Source: Pomphorhynchus laevis
Taxonomy: Eukaryota > Acanthocephala > Palaeacanthocephala > Echinorhynchida > Pomphorhynchidae
Reading direction: 5' to 3'
Length of the DNA stretch: 64,000 bases
NCBI GenBank assembly: GCA_012934845.2
Contig: WNNJ02003619.1
Span: 1 to 64,000 of the forward strand
Shown here: piece after piece, positions 20,246 through 31,229 of the stretch
How the letters are laid out: every line of letters starts with the position of its first letter
How positions within the stretch are numbered: the stretch's first letter is position 1
Program-made: the position numbers and the translations under genes
Notes under the pieces: model-generated
Seen by the model: the letters and a program-made list of their open reading frames with translations, nothing else
What the model was told of the DNA's origin: nothing
Databases searched by the model: none

Positions 20246-21480
20246 TTATGTAGTGTCATAGTTTCTCTTGATCTATCGTCTGCTTTTGACATCGTCGATC
20301 ACTCGATTCTTCTACATCGCCTTCGTCATGATTATGGCTTCTCTTTACCCACTGTATCATGGTTTTCTTCATATCTGTCAAACCGTACATTTCGCGTCTA
20401 TTCTAACTCTTCTCTCTCCCATCATTCATCCATCCCAACCGGTGTTCCACAAGGCTCCGTATTAGGCCCTATGCTTTTCTCTCTTCTTCTCGGTGACTTG
20501 TCTTCGATTTCTCATAAATTTAACTTCCATGTTATGCAATATGCTGATGACATTCTCATCTATGCTCATGCACCTGTTTATCGTATTCACGATCTTAGTG
20601 TTTCTGCTTCGGACTGTCTTGTCTCAATTTCCAATTATCTTTCTTCCCTTCGCCTTTCTCTGAATCCTGATAAATCCAAAATTATGTGGATCCTACCTCG
20701 ACGCCTCGGCTTCGAACCTCCCTCCGTATCATTAAATTCTACAATTCTTCCAATCGTTAATAATCTCGTTTTCCTAGGCTTCCATTTCGACAACCGACTT
20801 TCACTTAAACCTTTCGTTAGAGATAAAGTACGCTCATCTACCTTGATACTCCGCAACCACCGTCAAGTTCGTAGATTGATCGATTTCCCTTCTTGTATGA
20901 CTCTCATATCATCTCTACTTTTTTCTAGACTCGATTATTGTCTTAGTCTATTTTCCAACTCACCTAAATCCACTCTTCTTCCTTTACAACGCATCATCAA
21001 CGCTGCCGTTCGAGTTCTCCTCCGTCTTCGTCGTTTTGATCATACATCCCACTATCTTGTTTCTCTTGATTGGCCTACCATTTATTGTCGTGTTCAAATT
21101 CGTCTTCTTATCATTGCTTTTCGCCTTATAACTTATCATACCCCTTCATTTCTCAACCTTCCTTTTATCGACAATTCTCGTACTGTGTATTGTGCTCTGC
21201 GTTCCCGTAATTCCCTTCTTTTAATGTCCCAATATACTCTACCTCTTTTGGCTTCCGCTCCTTCGTTGTGGCTATTCCTCTCTTGTGGAATCAACTGCCT
21301 ATTCATATCCGCCAATCAACATCTATGCCGTACTTTAAACGCCAAATCCAATTATTTTTCAACAATTAACTAATAACCTGTGCTCTTTGATTTTCTTTTT
21401 TTTTGTTTGTTAGTGGTCATGTAAGCGTGCATTTTTCACGCATTTGCCGCGTTAAATAAATTATTGTATTATTATTATCC
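20246..21480 (+). mobile_element. CR1/L2-like LINE, 5'-truncated copy
   Basis: Starts abruptly inside the RT at the same point as 49490 of the intact copy and follows it closely to the end. It carries SLDLSSAFDIVDHS, YADDILIYAHAP, the end hairpin (21413-21450) and an att-repeat tail. The largest open piece is 20471-21373. The start of the frame is broken near 20270-20470. 5' truncation is typical of LINE insertion. Confidence 0.85.
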
Positions 21481-21499
21481 ACTCTTATTTTCTACAACA

Positions 21500-22660
21500 G
21501 ATAGAGTATCACTGTGAACTATTTACGATTACCTTCTGAATATATCTGGTATAATTGCTTTAATGCGTGCGATCTCTCAATTAACTCAACTTCATGCATG
21601 GATTGATCAATACATCAAGCAGTCACTTAATATTCAAAATCGCTTGTGGTAATTATTCCGCTCACATCCTGAACACATTGCAAGCTACAGATATGTCATA
21701 AATCTTTGTTCTTTGAAGCTTTTAATCTTTGATTAAAAGCTTCAAAAACGCGATACATTTGAATTTGCAATCATTAGCAGTTTGAATCGCACTCCTAAAT
21801 TATTCTGGTCATCTGTCCGCCGGCACAGAACGCTCAATACTGAAATCAAAATTGTACACACATGTGAAGGCCTGATCACAAGTAAAAATGGCATTACTGA
21901 TAGTCTTGCTTCGTCATTGTTATTACAATCGAATTCTTCACATTCACCATTCACTCGGTATGGCCGTCCAATACCACATAATCCCTATTTTCTTTCAATA
22001 TCTGCCGAGGAAGTCAAAGTTACTCTTGTTCATGTCAATCCTTACAGTTCTTTCGGTCCTGATGATATATCTCCATTTCTACTCAAGACCTTATCAAACT
22101 ACTTGGTCCCTTTTCTTGTCGATATCTTTCAGAATAGTCTTACCACTGTATGTGTGCCCGACTTGTAGAAATCTGCGATTATTTTTCCTGTTCAAAAAAA
22201 ACCATTGTGACTTCTTGTAGTGATTATAGACTAATAAACCTGATGAGTTCGATGTGCAAAGTCCTTGAAAGATTAGTTGCTCATAGAATCTGGAGTCACT
22301 TAAACACTCATGGGGTCATAGCGTCTTCTCAGCACCGATTCTGTCACGGTAGATCATGTCTGTATAATTTACTAACTGCTCGCGAAATGTAGACTAGGCA
22401 CTTAGTTTTGGAAATTCAATTTATGTAATTTTCATTGACTTTCGAGAGCATTCGATCGAGTTCCGTAAGAATGTTTGCTTAGCTTGTTGTCTCATTATAG
22501 AGTTTCTTCTATGCTGTGTAGGTGGATCGGCGATTTTCTCCGAAATAGACTTTTTAGAGTTAGAGTTGGAAGCCATTTATCCTCCTCCAAACGTGTAAAT
22601 AGTATAGTTCCGCAGGGTACTGTACTGTTCCGCAGGATAACGCTGACAAAAAGTTAAAGC
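21500..22660 (+). mobile_element. LINE fragment: endonuclease-RT linker and RT start
   Basis: Frames read ...RHRTLNTEIKIVHTCEGLITSKNGITDSLASSLLLQSN..., then YSSFGPDDISPFLLKTL and SVVPIFKKK-like sequence, SSMCKVLERLVAHRIWSHL, and VNSIVPQGTVL at the end. This is the order of a CR1/Jockey-group RT (G-PDD-I-P, C-K-x-LE, PQG). Frameshifts and stops throughout. Confidence 0.65.
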
Positions 22661-22799
22661 ATGTTATATATTCGCCCCTAACCAATTACGCTTAAAATGT
22701 TTTGTTTCCTTATGACAAAATTTGAAGATTAGTGCTGCCCGCAAGGAAAGTACACAATGATCACTTCCACCTACAGGAGGAAGATAATCGACACTTACT

Positions 22800-23345
22800 A
22801 TATCATCAACATGCATGGTAAACACCAAATCAAGCAGAGTACCTACTCTCGATTAAAAAAGTGGTCTGCTGAACGTGTTGGATTAGTATAAGCTTATCAG
22901 AAAGGAATTCAGAAATTTCTGTTTCTACAGCGCTTCCATCATGAAATAGAGACTCTGCCCAATTAGAATGTGGGAGATTAAAATCTTTTAAAAGAATAAA
23001 ATGTGAACAGAAGCATAATGATTTTAAATTGGATTTTAGGAGATCATAATCTGTGGCCATTGATAAAGAACGATATACAACAACAAAAATTAATACCAAT
23101 ATAATCATATTTGATATGGAAGTTGATACTTTCAAATGAACTATTAGGGTTACATACATTGGAAACGTCAGAAATGAAAAAAATATCTCGAACATAAGCG
23201 GCAACCAATCCACCACGTTTACCTGACTTCCTATCGCTTCAAAGTTTGTGATACCCCGGAATATTAACAGCAACATCAAGAATATATTGACGGAGCCACG
23301 ATTCAGTGACACAAGATACATTGTATGTGTGCGACAGTACATGAT
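22800..23345 (-). mobile_element. LINE endonuclease (EEP) fragment
   Basis: Minus strand, 23342-22830: reads NVVDWLPLMFEIFF...VYRSLSMATDYDLL..., then LLKDFNLPHSNWAESLF and later LSDKLILIQHVQQTT. LKDFNLPHSNW corresponds to the GDFNLPxIxW motif of CR1/Jockey endonucleases, with the Gly changed to Lys. Inverted relative to the neighbouring RT fragment. Confidence 0.65.
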
Positions 23346-23589
23346 GCCTTAACTCCACTATTTGTGCAATAAAACTGCGAAGATTAGAACAACCGACTGA
23401 CAAAAAGCGCGCGGCTTTGCATGTAGGATATTTCGAAGTGATACTAAATGAGTTGTCACGTTAAAAAATAATTTTTTAATGATATATGTTCGTTCCCTTC
23501 GTACATCCGCTTGACTTCCTTTTTCATACTATTCAAAATTCGTTTGCGGGATTATTTTTTATCAGTTTGATAACTTTTAATCATTTTTA

Positions 23590-23627
23590 GTGGGCTTGTA
23601 AGCGCGCTATCGGCACGCATTTGCCAC
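23590..23627 (+). repeat. CR1-like 3' terminal hairpin without its element
   Basis: gtgggcttgtaagcgcgc, then a short loop, then gcacgcatttgccac. This is the end hairpin of the CR1-like family, with one mismatch in the stem. No coding sequence is attached to it, so it may be a short truncated copy or a SINE-like partner. Confidence 0.6.
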
Positions 23628-24071
23628 TAAAAATCTCTTTTTTAATCTACTATTTGTGCAATCAAACTCTGAAGATTGAACAACCGACTGACAAATAGCG
23701 CCTGGCTTTGCATGAAGATTATTTCGAAATATTACAATATATGAATATCTATACCAACTTTATTTCACGATGGCTGCGATAAATTGATATCCGCACCACT
23801 TTTTTGACTGTGATAGTTTGTACTCAAGCTAGGTGAATTGCCGGCATTTAAGGAATTCACTAATTCACTAATTCTATAATTAATTTTTAGGAATTAATTA
23901 CACGCTAACAATTAAGCTGTCAATTATTATTACCTGTCAATTAAGCTGATTGTAATATAATATTTATATTATATTACAATATTGTAATAATATTTCTCCT
24001 TCAACACCATTAAATAGTTTTAAAAGTTTATATAGAAATTATAAAAATATTATTAATATATAATTAAAAAC
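23628..24071. other. Diverged repeat remnants
   Basis: 23650-23730 repeats, with changes, the sequence at 23355-23440 (ctatttgtgcaat, gaacaaccgactgacaaa, ggctttgcatg). The rest is AT-rich. No gene seen. Confidence 0.45.
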
Positions 24072-24606
24072 ATTAATTTATACGTTTATTAAAATACGAA
24101 AAATTATAAAAGCTAAATTTTGGATCTAGCGATCACTCGACTCTTTTCACAGACTTGATCACATGAAAAACAGTGATCCGCTAGCCGGATCACATACATA
24201 AAGTAGGTTTCTAATAGATCGTTAGAATACGATCCCCTACCGATAGTAATATAAACCATGTATATCTACACCACTGTAGCAGCCAGCCAAGTAGATGTAG
24301 CGTTGAATCAAGATACCGACGTCCTAAGTTCAAAGACGATCAGCACCAGTGTACGGAGTAAGCAGATAATAAGGGTCGAAACGTGAAATGTAGATCTGGG
24401 TCAGCAGCTGGTGAGACCCACCCAGACCGATTAGTAGCGTCCTGCTGTATCAAAAATAAGATGAATACCTGTGAGGATAATATCGTGCCACAACCAGAAG
24501 AATTTCAGCTCGCAGGTGTATTCAAGTTAAATTAATTTATACGTTTATTAAAATACGAAAAATTATAAAAGCTAAATTTTGGATCTAGACATCACCCGAC
24601 TCTTTT
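24072..24606 (+). repeat. 76-bp direct repeats 459 bp apart
   Basis: 24072-24147 and 24531-24606 are direct repeats with only a few differences. Between them is less AT-rich DNA with hammerhead-like boxes (CTGGTGA at 24408, GTC at 24439) that also reads weakly as the start of a LINE endonuclease (RVET-NV). The period is close to that of the 442-bp family, but the sequence is unrelated. Confidence 0.65.
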
Positions 24607-24639
24607 ACTTGATCGCATCAGGATCACCTATACAACATA

Positions 24640-26070
24640 CTGCTACGACTATTTTTTCAGAATTGATTATAACATAATTCGGAGTTTAATTTCACGTATG
24701 CTGGCCAAATCATTCGATAGCTGGAACTCAAGAGGCTTAGAATCATTTCAAGGCAACGTTACATGGTGTCCATTTCGTCGCTGCTACTCGTCTAACACAA
24801 AATCAAAATCGTCATCCACGTTAACTATACGCTGAATTGTTTGCATTAATTAAGGTTCGTGATAGATCATTTCAGGAATATCGAAAGGGCAAATTATCCT
24901 TTAAAATTTACCGATAGCACAGGAATAAAGTAACAGCTCTCAAAAAAGTCAAAAATAAACATTTATTTTTAACCTCTGCCACTGTTATCATTAAAATCCT
25001 TGGAATACCTTTAGAATTTTATTCCCCCGTAGCACCTTATCAACCGAATGTACCCAATAAAGAACTGAAGAGCATATGGTTACAATTTCTTGTAATATAA
25101 CCAAACAGTTTGCGAACTATTTCTCCACGAATGCCAGGGTATCGATCTCAGAATAGTTCTGTTATTTTCCGAACACAAAGATATCAATTGGAGAAGGTAT
25201 ATATACCATTGATTTCAGCAATGAGGATCTTTTGAAGGAATTGATATTAGATTGTGCGCAAGCACACAATTTATAAATCAAAAATAGTAATTTATAAAAT
25301 TCTTCGACAGTTCAGCTTTTTTCTTGAATCGAATAATATTCTCAACTTTAGGCAACATGGATTTAGACCGAATCACTTAACGATCACAAATCTTGTAGAA
25401 ACAAAAGATAAATTGGTAGACTCATTAAGATAAGGCATACAGAAGAATGTGAACTGTATCGATATGTCAAATATGTATTCGTCCCATCCTCTCAATCACC
25501 TATTTAACCTCCGTGGTTCTAAAAAGCTGCGAAGGCACAGATTGATACTTGAACATAGCTGAAATCTACATTGATACCACCAGGATATAAGAGACCTGTA
25601 GTGAATCAATGGAATATACTACTATATGCGGTAATTGATAGTCAAACTATTTGAGCAAAACTTTCCATGAAAACCGTCAAGAGAACATCTCATTATATAC
25701 GCTCGCTTTCTTTAAATACCGAACTTCTAAATGTTCAGGAATTCAACGGCAGCCGTGAATTGGATATCACTATTCAGTAAGAGTTGCTTCGAATCCTAAT
25801 TCGATACACGCGAACGAAACGCGCCGTCTCTATTAAGACAAAACGTTTCTGCAGGATAAATGACAATATTTGATCTAGTAAGTTGTCCCCCTCGCCTGGA
25901 ATTAGCTTCCTATCGACGTCCGCCGCGCTTCCTCCTTTATCACATTCAAATACCTCCTTCGTTCACACCTTCTCGACACATGATTTAGACTTTTGTTTTT
26001 TCTCTTAGTAATCATGTAAGCGTGCGCTAGCACGCATTTGCCACGTAAAAATAAATCTATATTTTAGTAA
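24640..26070 (+). mobile_element. CR1-like LINE, badly decayed copy
   Basis: Fragments of the endonuclease-RT linker (VRDRSFQEYRKGKLSFKIYR, about 24850-24910), RT (NFRQHGFRPNHLT near 25340) and the C-terminal end (VPLAWN-LPIDVRRASSFI near 25890), then the family hairpin at 26007-26044 with a perfect GCGTGC/GCACGC stem. Many stops; no open piece of note. Confidence 0.65.
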
Positions 26071-26563
26071 TATAAGCTCATTTTGAAGACGAAACCTTGC
26101 GAGACAAACAAAATAATAATTTAAGGAAATTCAATTTTATTCTATCAATTTGCTCAAAATTCCAAATAATTAAACCCTGCTAAATAGCCAATAACCCATG
26201 TGTAACTCTTGGAAAACATCATTTGAAAATATTTTATAGCTGTAGGATAGTTTGTTGACAATAAAAAATTGACCGAACTCATACAAGAAACAACCTTACA
26301 AGAAACTATATATAAATGATTAGTAAAACTTCACTTAGAAGACAGATTAAAGCCAAGATAGCAGAATTGCGAACACATTTGCAAATTCCTACCGTCATAG
26401 GTAGAAACACCATTTCGTGATAACTACCACACCCTCGGTATTTTAAGCAGGGCAGCCTCCTGTCAGATGCTGCTGGATGGCCCGTTGTAAGTTTAGTCTG
26501 AGTCAACTAAACTAGGTGGCGACACCGAAAAAGCAACGTTAAAAATTATGACTTAAAAGTTAC
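26071..26563. other. DNA upstream of the Naiad-type element
   Basis: No match to the element's 3' tail is visible here, so this copy has no obvious upstream pseudo-LTR, or is 5' truncated. The stretch 26385-26530 is less AT-rich, with no coding signal I can name. Confidence 0.45.
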
Positions 26564-26998
26564 ATGTACTCAACAATATTGGAAAAATACGTAAGTACTA
26601 ATGATTTCAATTTTAGATCTTTTAAATGTAACAGAAAAAATTGTATAGTTTGTGATGTTATAAATAATAATAATTGTATCGTAAGTAATACGACAAACAA
26701 ATGTTTTTCATTAAATATTAATAATAATTGTAACTGCAATACCGCAGGTGTAGTGTATCTTATACAATGTACATGTGGATTGCAATATATAGGAAAAACA
26801 TATCAAATGTTAAAAACTAGGTTTAGGCAACACATATATAATATACAGCATAATAGTCAAACTATATTTCATAAACATATGAGATTAATAGGACATGATA
26901 TTAAAAACTGTAAATTATTTATTTTAGAACATATTATCGAAGAAAACATTATCAATATTAAATCAAAAACTATTAGAAAAAGAAGATTTTTGGATTAA
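26564..26998 (+). CDS. GIY-YIG endonuclease of the Naiad-type element
   Basis: A Cys cluster (C22, C27, C30) is followed by GVVYLIQCTCGLQYIGKT, the paired GIY and YIG motifs, then the catalytic-type Arg in TRFRQH and a His pair (HKHMRLIGH). The CCHH pattern agrees with Penelope-group endonucleases. After the frameshift, the typical end FWIKTLNSMYPLGLND is read from another frame (about 26984-27030). GIY-YIG nucleases nick the target DNA to prime reverse transcription. Confidence 0.85.
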   Translation: MYSTILEKYVSTNDFNFRSFKCNRKNCIVCDVINNNNCIVSNTTNKCFSLNINNNCNCNTAGVVYLIQCTCGLQYIGKTYQMLKTRFRQHIYNIQHNSQTIFHKHMRLIGHDIKNCKLFILEHIIEENIINIKSKTIRKRRFLD

Positions 26999-27602
26999 AA
27001 CGCTTAATTCCATGTACCCATTAGGATTGAATGACGTGGTACAAGGAATTGGCAGAAGTAGTATAATACATAATAAACAACTATATTATAATAATCCGGT
27101 TAAACGCAAACCAAGAAGTCATGGTGATAAAAGGAATAGGAAAAATAGAGTTAAAAATATTAAAAAAGATATGTATATAAATGAACAATTAGAAATATTA
27201 AAATAACTTTTAAGAGATATTAAGCTTAAATATCTTTATGTAAATATAAGAAGTTTTTCTAAAGATATCATATGTTCAATAAATCAAAAATTAATTAACG
27301 ACTATGATAGGCTAAGTTGTATAATAGACAGTTATTGTAATACAAAATACTATAATCGTACAATAAATGTTAATAATAACAATAGAAAATATACATTAAC
27401 CATAAACTTCATTAATAAATGTATAGATAACATAAATATAGCCGGACTTTTAAATAATTCTAAAAGTAAAGAAATAATAGGGTCAGATTTAAGTAAATAT
27501 ATTCCTAAAATAAGGTATAAACTCCTACCACCATTAGGACGAAAAATTTGTAATTATAATAAAGAATTAAAATCAATATGTAACGATAATATTAGAAACA
27601 TA

Positions 27603-29279
27603 ATGGAAACAGAATGCAATTGTAAAAGTCTTAGTTTTGATAAAATAAATGAACATATATGTACCCATAATCTAGAATTAATTGAAAATTGTGAATTAAG
27701 AAAGCTGCTATCGAAAGGGTATAAATATAGATTAAATAATAACAACGACAAAAATAAAATTTACAATTCGTTATATAATAACTTAAATGATTACTTTAGT
27801 AAGCTGATTAATAGTGAAAGCTCGAATATATCTAAGATAAAAATTTGGAAAGATTATATATTTGATAAAATTAAAAATAAAATGAAAATAACAAACAATT
27901 ATAAGAGGAAAGATAAAATTAATAAAGATATGTATAAAGAACTTACTAAATTAAAGGATAACTATATAATAACAACTATTGATAAAGCTAGTAATAACTT
28001 TGTCTTCATATGCAAAAAGCTTTATTATGATATACTAGTGAAAGAGGTTAATTCTAATGATTTAAATGTAAATCCAACATATGAACGTAGTGAGTTGAGT
28101 TTAGAAACAATTATTACAAGTCACTGTTCTATAATGGATAAAAAGGGTATAAAGGTTGAATCAGATAATAAAACTATACCTATATTATATTGGAATCCAA
28201 AATTACATAAAAATCCAATAAAACCTAGGTTCATATGTAGTGCGTTTAAATGTACATTAAAACCACTTTCTGTCTATATGAATAAAATACTTAAAGTAAT
28301 TAAAGCACATTTTAAAAAATATTGCAAGGTAATCGAAATTAATACTGGTATAAAACACTATTTCAGTATTAATTCTACAAAAGAATTTTTAGAACAGACA
28401 AAAGGAATAAATTTTCAAAATATAAATACATACGATTTTAGTACGCTTTATACAAATCTAGATTTAGTAGATATTAAAGAAGCGTTAGTAAAATTAATTA
28501 ATCTTATATTCGGAAAAAGATATACATATATATGTTATAATAATTATAACGCCTATCTAACAAAAATTAAACCATCAAATAAATATAAATATATGGATAA
28601 AATTGAATTAATAGAATCCTTAAATATTTTGATAAATCAAAATTATTTAAAAGTAGGGACATCTATATTTAGACAAGTAAAAGGTGTTCCAATGGGTGGT
28701 AATAGTAGCCCAATTATAGCTGACTTGTTTTTAAGCTTTATAGAATATGAATTTGTTCATAACTGTGTAAAAACTAAATCTAAACAATATAAATATATGA
28801 AATATATGTTTCGATACATTGATGATATATGTGTATTTAATTCTAATAATTTTTATTCAATTAGTGAGCACATTTATCCAGAAAGCCTTATTCTTAACAA
28901 AACCAATATTAATGATAAAGAAGGTGTATATCTAGATATGAACATTAAATTAACATTAACTAAAACTACTATTAATTTATATCGTAAAGATGACATATTT
29001 AAATTTACAAGAAACATATTTTTGCATGAGCATTCATGCATACCATATAATATAAAATATAATACATTAAATAATGAAATTTTAAGAATTGCAACAATAT
29101 GTAATGATATTGGCTTTCTTCAAAATCATTTAAATAATTTAATAGATACATATTTTAAACTAGGTTACTATAAAAATAACATCAAGCAGAAAATAGTAAA
29201 ATATATAAATCAACACAATAATATAAAGAATAAATTTAAACTCTTAAGTGGCAAATTTTTATGGATGGATAATAAATAA
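27603..29279 (+). CDS. Reverse transcriptase of the Naiad-type element
   Basis: A 558-residue open frame. Residues 4-8 are ECNCK, the CxC motif that links endonuclease and RT in Naiads. RT motifs: TIPILYWNPKLHKNP and RFICSAFKC (early motifs), YDFSTLYTNLD (motif A with catalytic Asp), VKGVPMGGNSSPIIADLF (motif B), MFRYIDDICVF (motif C, RY-x-DD) and EGVYLDMNIKLT. The DFSTLYTN and RY-x-DD wording is that of Penelope and telomerase-related RTs. Codon use is extremely AT-rich, like the host DNA. The in-frame ATG at 27603 is only the first Met after a stop; the native protein would continue from upstream. Confidence 0.9.
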   Translation: METECNCKSLSFDKINEHICTHNLELIENCELRKLLSKGYKYRLNNNNDKNKIYNSLYNNLNDYFSKLINSESSNISKIKIWKDYIFDKIKNKMKITNNYKRKDKINKDMYKELTKLKDNYIITTIDKASNNFVFICKKLYYDILVKEVNSNDLNVNPTYERSELSLETIITSHCSIMDKKGIKVESDNKTIPILYWNPKLHKNPIKPRFICSAFKCTLKPLSVYMNKILKVIKAHFKKYCKVIEINTGIKHYFSINSTKEFLEQTKGINFQNINTYDFSTLYTNLDLVDIKEALVKLINLIFGKRYTYICYNNYNAYLTKIKPSNKYKYMDKIELIESLNILINQNYLKVGTSIFRQVKGVPMGGNSSPIIADLFLSFIEYEFVHNCVKTKSKQYKYMKYMFRYIDDICVFNSNNFYSISEHIYPESLILNKTNINDKEGVYLDMNIKLTLTKTTINLYRKDDIFKFTRNIFLHEHSCIPYNIKYNTLNNEILRIATICNDIGFLQNHLNNLIDTYFKLGYYKNNIKQKIVKYINQHNNIKNKFKLLSGKFLWMDNK

Positions 29280-29285
29280 TATACT

Positions 29286-29440
29286 TTGTATTAGAATAAG
29301 ATACTAGATAGTTATTTCAGAGGAAATACATCATTAGCATGTATTTGGCCCCGCTGCTATGTTGGGTAGAGGAGTTAGGGGCCGAAACCTGATAGCATAG
29401 CAGTTCCTCCTGATGACCTCTAATTCTTATTCTGATACAA
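29286..29440 (+). ncRNA. Structured 3' tail of the Naiad-type element
   Basis: Outer stem TTGTATTAGAATAAG (29286-29300) pairs with CTTATTCTGATACAA (29426-29440). Inside: GAGGAA/TTCCTC, a hairpin ATACAT/ATGTAT (29326-29344), and GCTGCTATG/CATAGCAG. GAAA (29323-29326) and CTGATGA (29410-29416) sit at the inner ends. The same layout recurs at 929-1037, 43999-44152 and 44641-44784, and more distantly at 30728-30862. In the 929 copy a U-G pair of the outer stem is C-G. The boxes are in the order of a type II hammerhead, but the stems do not fit that fold cleanly, and published Naiads lack canonical hammerheads. Confidence 0.6.
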
Positions 29441-29739
29441 CGTCTGTTATTTATTAGTCAATTCATAAAAATGACGTTTATTTTAAATTTCATTTTTTTT
29501 TTTAACTTGATTTAAATTATAGAAAATATAAAAACAATTATTATTATTTAATTATTAAAATTTGATTTAGCTTTATTATGTTTTGTTTAGTTTATTATTA
29601 TATTAAATACGTTGACTCAGTTAGCTGATTTAATTTATTTTTGCTAGATTAACCTGCAAGCCATTCGTCATACAATACAGTTTGAGCCTAATCAATGTTG
29701 AAATCACATTGTCTATTTTTTACGAATATATAACCAGAT

Positions 29740-30480
29740 CATAAAAGACAAGAAGAGTTAGATTCACTTACACATGCTGGTAGATCATATACAAATAAGC
29801 TGAACAAAAGTACGCTAAGCGGATCACCCTGAGACACGTCCTTAATTTGTTGAAAATATTCTGAATATTTTATTCCATCAAAGACTCGAACAATGTAAAG
29901 AATAAATTATTATTAAATAATTATTAATGTAAGGAGAGAAAGTACATATAGATGTAGTACATATATTATATAGCCATTTAGGCTGAGTGCGGTTATTAAT
30001 TTTCGATGAATCAAGTCTATGTCAATGATATCGAATTCCTTTGTAAAATCTACGAAAACGGCGTACAATGGGAGGTGATTTGAAAGAGCTTCTTGAACGA
30101 TGTTTCTTAAGATGGAGACATCATTTGTGGCAGAGAAATCCGATCGAAAACCATGTTACTCGATTGGGAGAAAGTTTGATACATATACTGCAAGTCCACG
30201 CCTTATGAAAGTAGCAAATAACTTATATGGTTGAATTATTATTGCGATACCCCTGTAATTTTTTTGATTACGAAGTTCATTTCCACCTTAAAAAAGTAAT
30301 TTTAGAATCACCTTCCACAATATAGCAAACGAATTTTATATCAAGATCCGATAAAATAGCACAATGAGAAAATTAATTGAGACTTACCAAATACTTTTAA
30401 TATGTTCGGCGGCTTTAACATTATTGCCGACTGCCTTCCTATTCTACATGTCGTAAATAATCGATTTCATAGCCTGTAAA
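29740..30480 (-). mobile_element. LINE RT fragment of another family
   Basis: Minus strand, broken frames: FRSDFSATNDVSILRNIVQEA (about 30150-30085), LYAVFVDFTKEFDIIDIDLIHRKL (motif A, about 30070-30010) and QGDPLSVLLFSLFVYDLPA (motif B, about 29840-29785). FVDF-x-KAFD and QGDPLSPLLF are LINE RT hallmarks. An AT-rich insert near 29895-29975 separates the two motifs. Confidence 0.6.
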
Positions 30481-30727
30481 ATATGCGTTCAAGTGGTCTA
30501 GCTCTTTTAGAGATTAATACGAATATATTAACATATATCCTTATATCATATATTAAGATGTCTATAAATTAATACATACAAGTTTGCCAATTTACTTATA
30601 GACTAGTCTTAATTCTAATTCATGTATATTATCTAGTAATGAATTCACAAAATTGAGTTTTAAAAAATCTTAATATAAAATGGAACACATTAACATTAAT
30701 CTATTAAATTTACGCTATATAATCAAA

Positions 30728-30862
30728 TTACATCAGATGAAATACATCATTGGTATGTATTTAGCCGAGCTGCTGTGTTGTGTTGAAGAACATAGGGGGT
30801 AACACATGATAGTTGAAAATACAATAGCATAGCAGTTCATCTGATGACCACAAATCTTAATC
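30728..30862 (+). ncRNA. Diverged relative of the Naiad tail structure
   Basis: ATCAGATGAA (from about 30732) pairs with TTCATCTGAT (ending about 30842). Inside are ATACAT/ATGTAT and GCTGCTGTG/CATAGCAG as in the 29286 structure. The sequence is clearly diverged, yet the stems are kept. No coding part is attached. Confidence 0.5.
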
Positions 30863-31229
30863 TAACATAATCTTAATTTTTATATGTTAAATGCATTTAA
30901 CATATGCCTTAAAATGTATTGAATTATAAAGATTTTGTACAATTTTAAAATTAATCTTTGGTATGCATTAAACCGGGATATTGTAATAAATTAAAAAAAC
31001 GTTCTAAGCCTGATAACATAAAAGTCCATAAAAGTCCATAAAAGCACTATATACAAATACATTATATATTACTATTATATATTAAGATCATATTATTACG
31101 CTTAGACAACGTATAACGAGCAGAGCTCATAATTGCAACGCAATGAGGCCAGCAATAAATAGATTAAAAAAAAACAGAAAAAAGGCATATCAACTTTAAA
31201 TATGTAATTTTTTTTTTAAAATCAACTGT
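30863..31229. other. AT-rich DNA, nothing recognised
   Basis: Low-complexity DNA; the phrase aaaagtccat is repeated at about 31019-31037. No gene seen. Confidence 0.5.

Larger units (their letters stand above)
26564..29640 (+). mobile_element. Naiad-type Penelope-like element with N-terminal GIY-YIG
   Basis: Order: GIY-YIG endonuclease (26564-26998), linker (27000-27600), CxC motif and RT (27603-29279), then a structured non-coding tail that ends in actcagttagctgat (to about 29640). Canonical Penelope elements have the endonuclease after the RT; the permuted order with a CxC linker is the published hallmark of the Naiad/Chlamys group. The single expected reading frame is broken by a frameshift near the end of the endonuclease (about 26960-27000) and by a stop at 27204-27206, so this copy is probably inactive, although its RT is whole. 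At least six other fragments of the family lie in this window. Confidence 0.85.

Noticed and set aside
24402-24447. Working hammerhead ribozyme
   Set aside because: Stem I and GUC fit, but CTGGTGA and GATT break invariant core positions and stem II does not pair. Kept only as a possible relic in the findings.
29286-29440. Canonical type II hammerhead in the Naiad tail
   Set aside because: GAAA, a small stem and CTGATGA come in the right order, but the stem next to the core needs a bulge, stem I does not reach the core, and one copy (43999) has CAGATGA. Reported only as a conserved structure.
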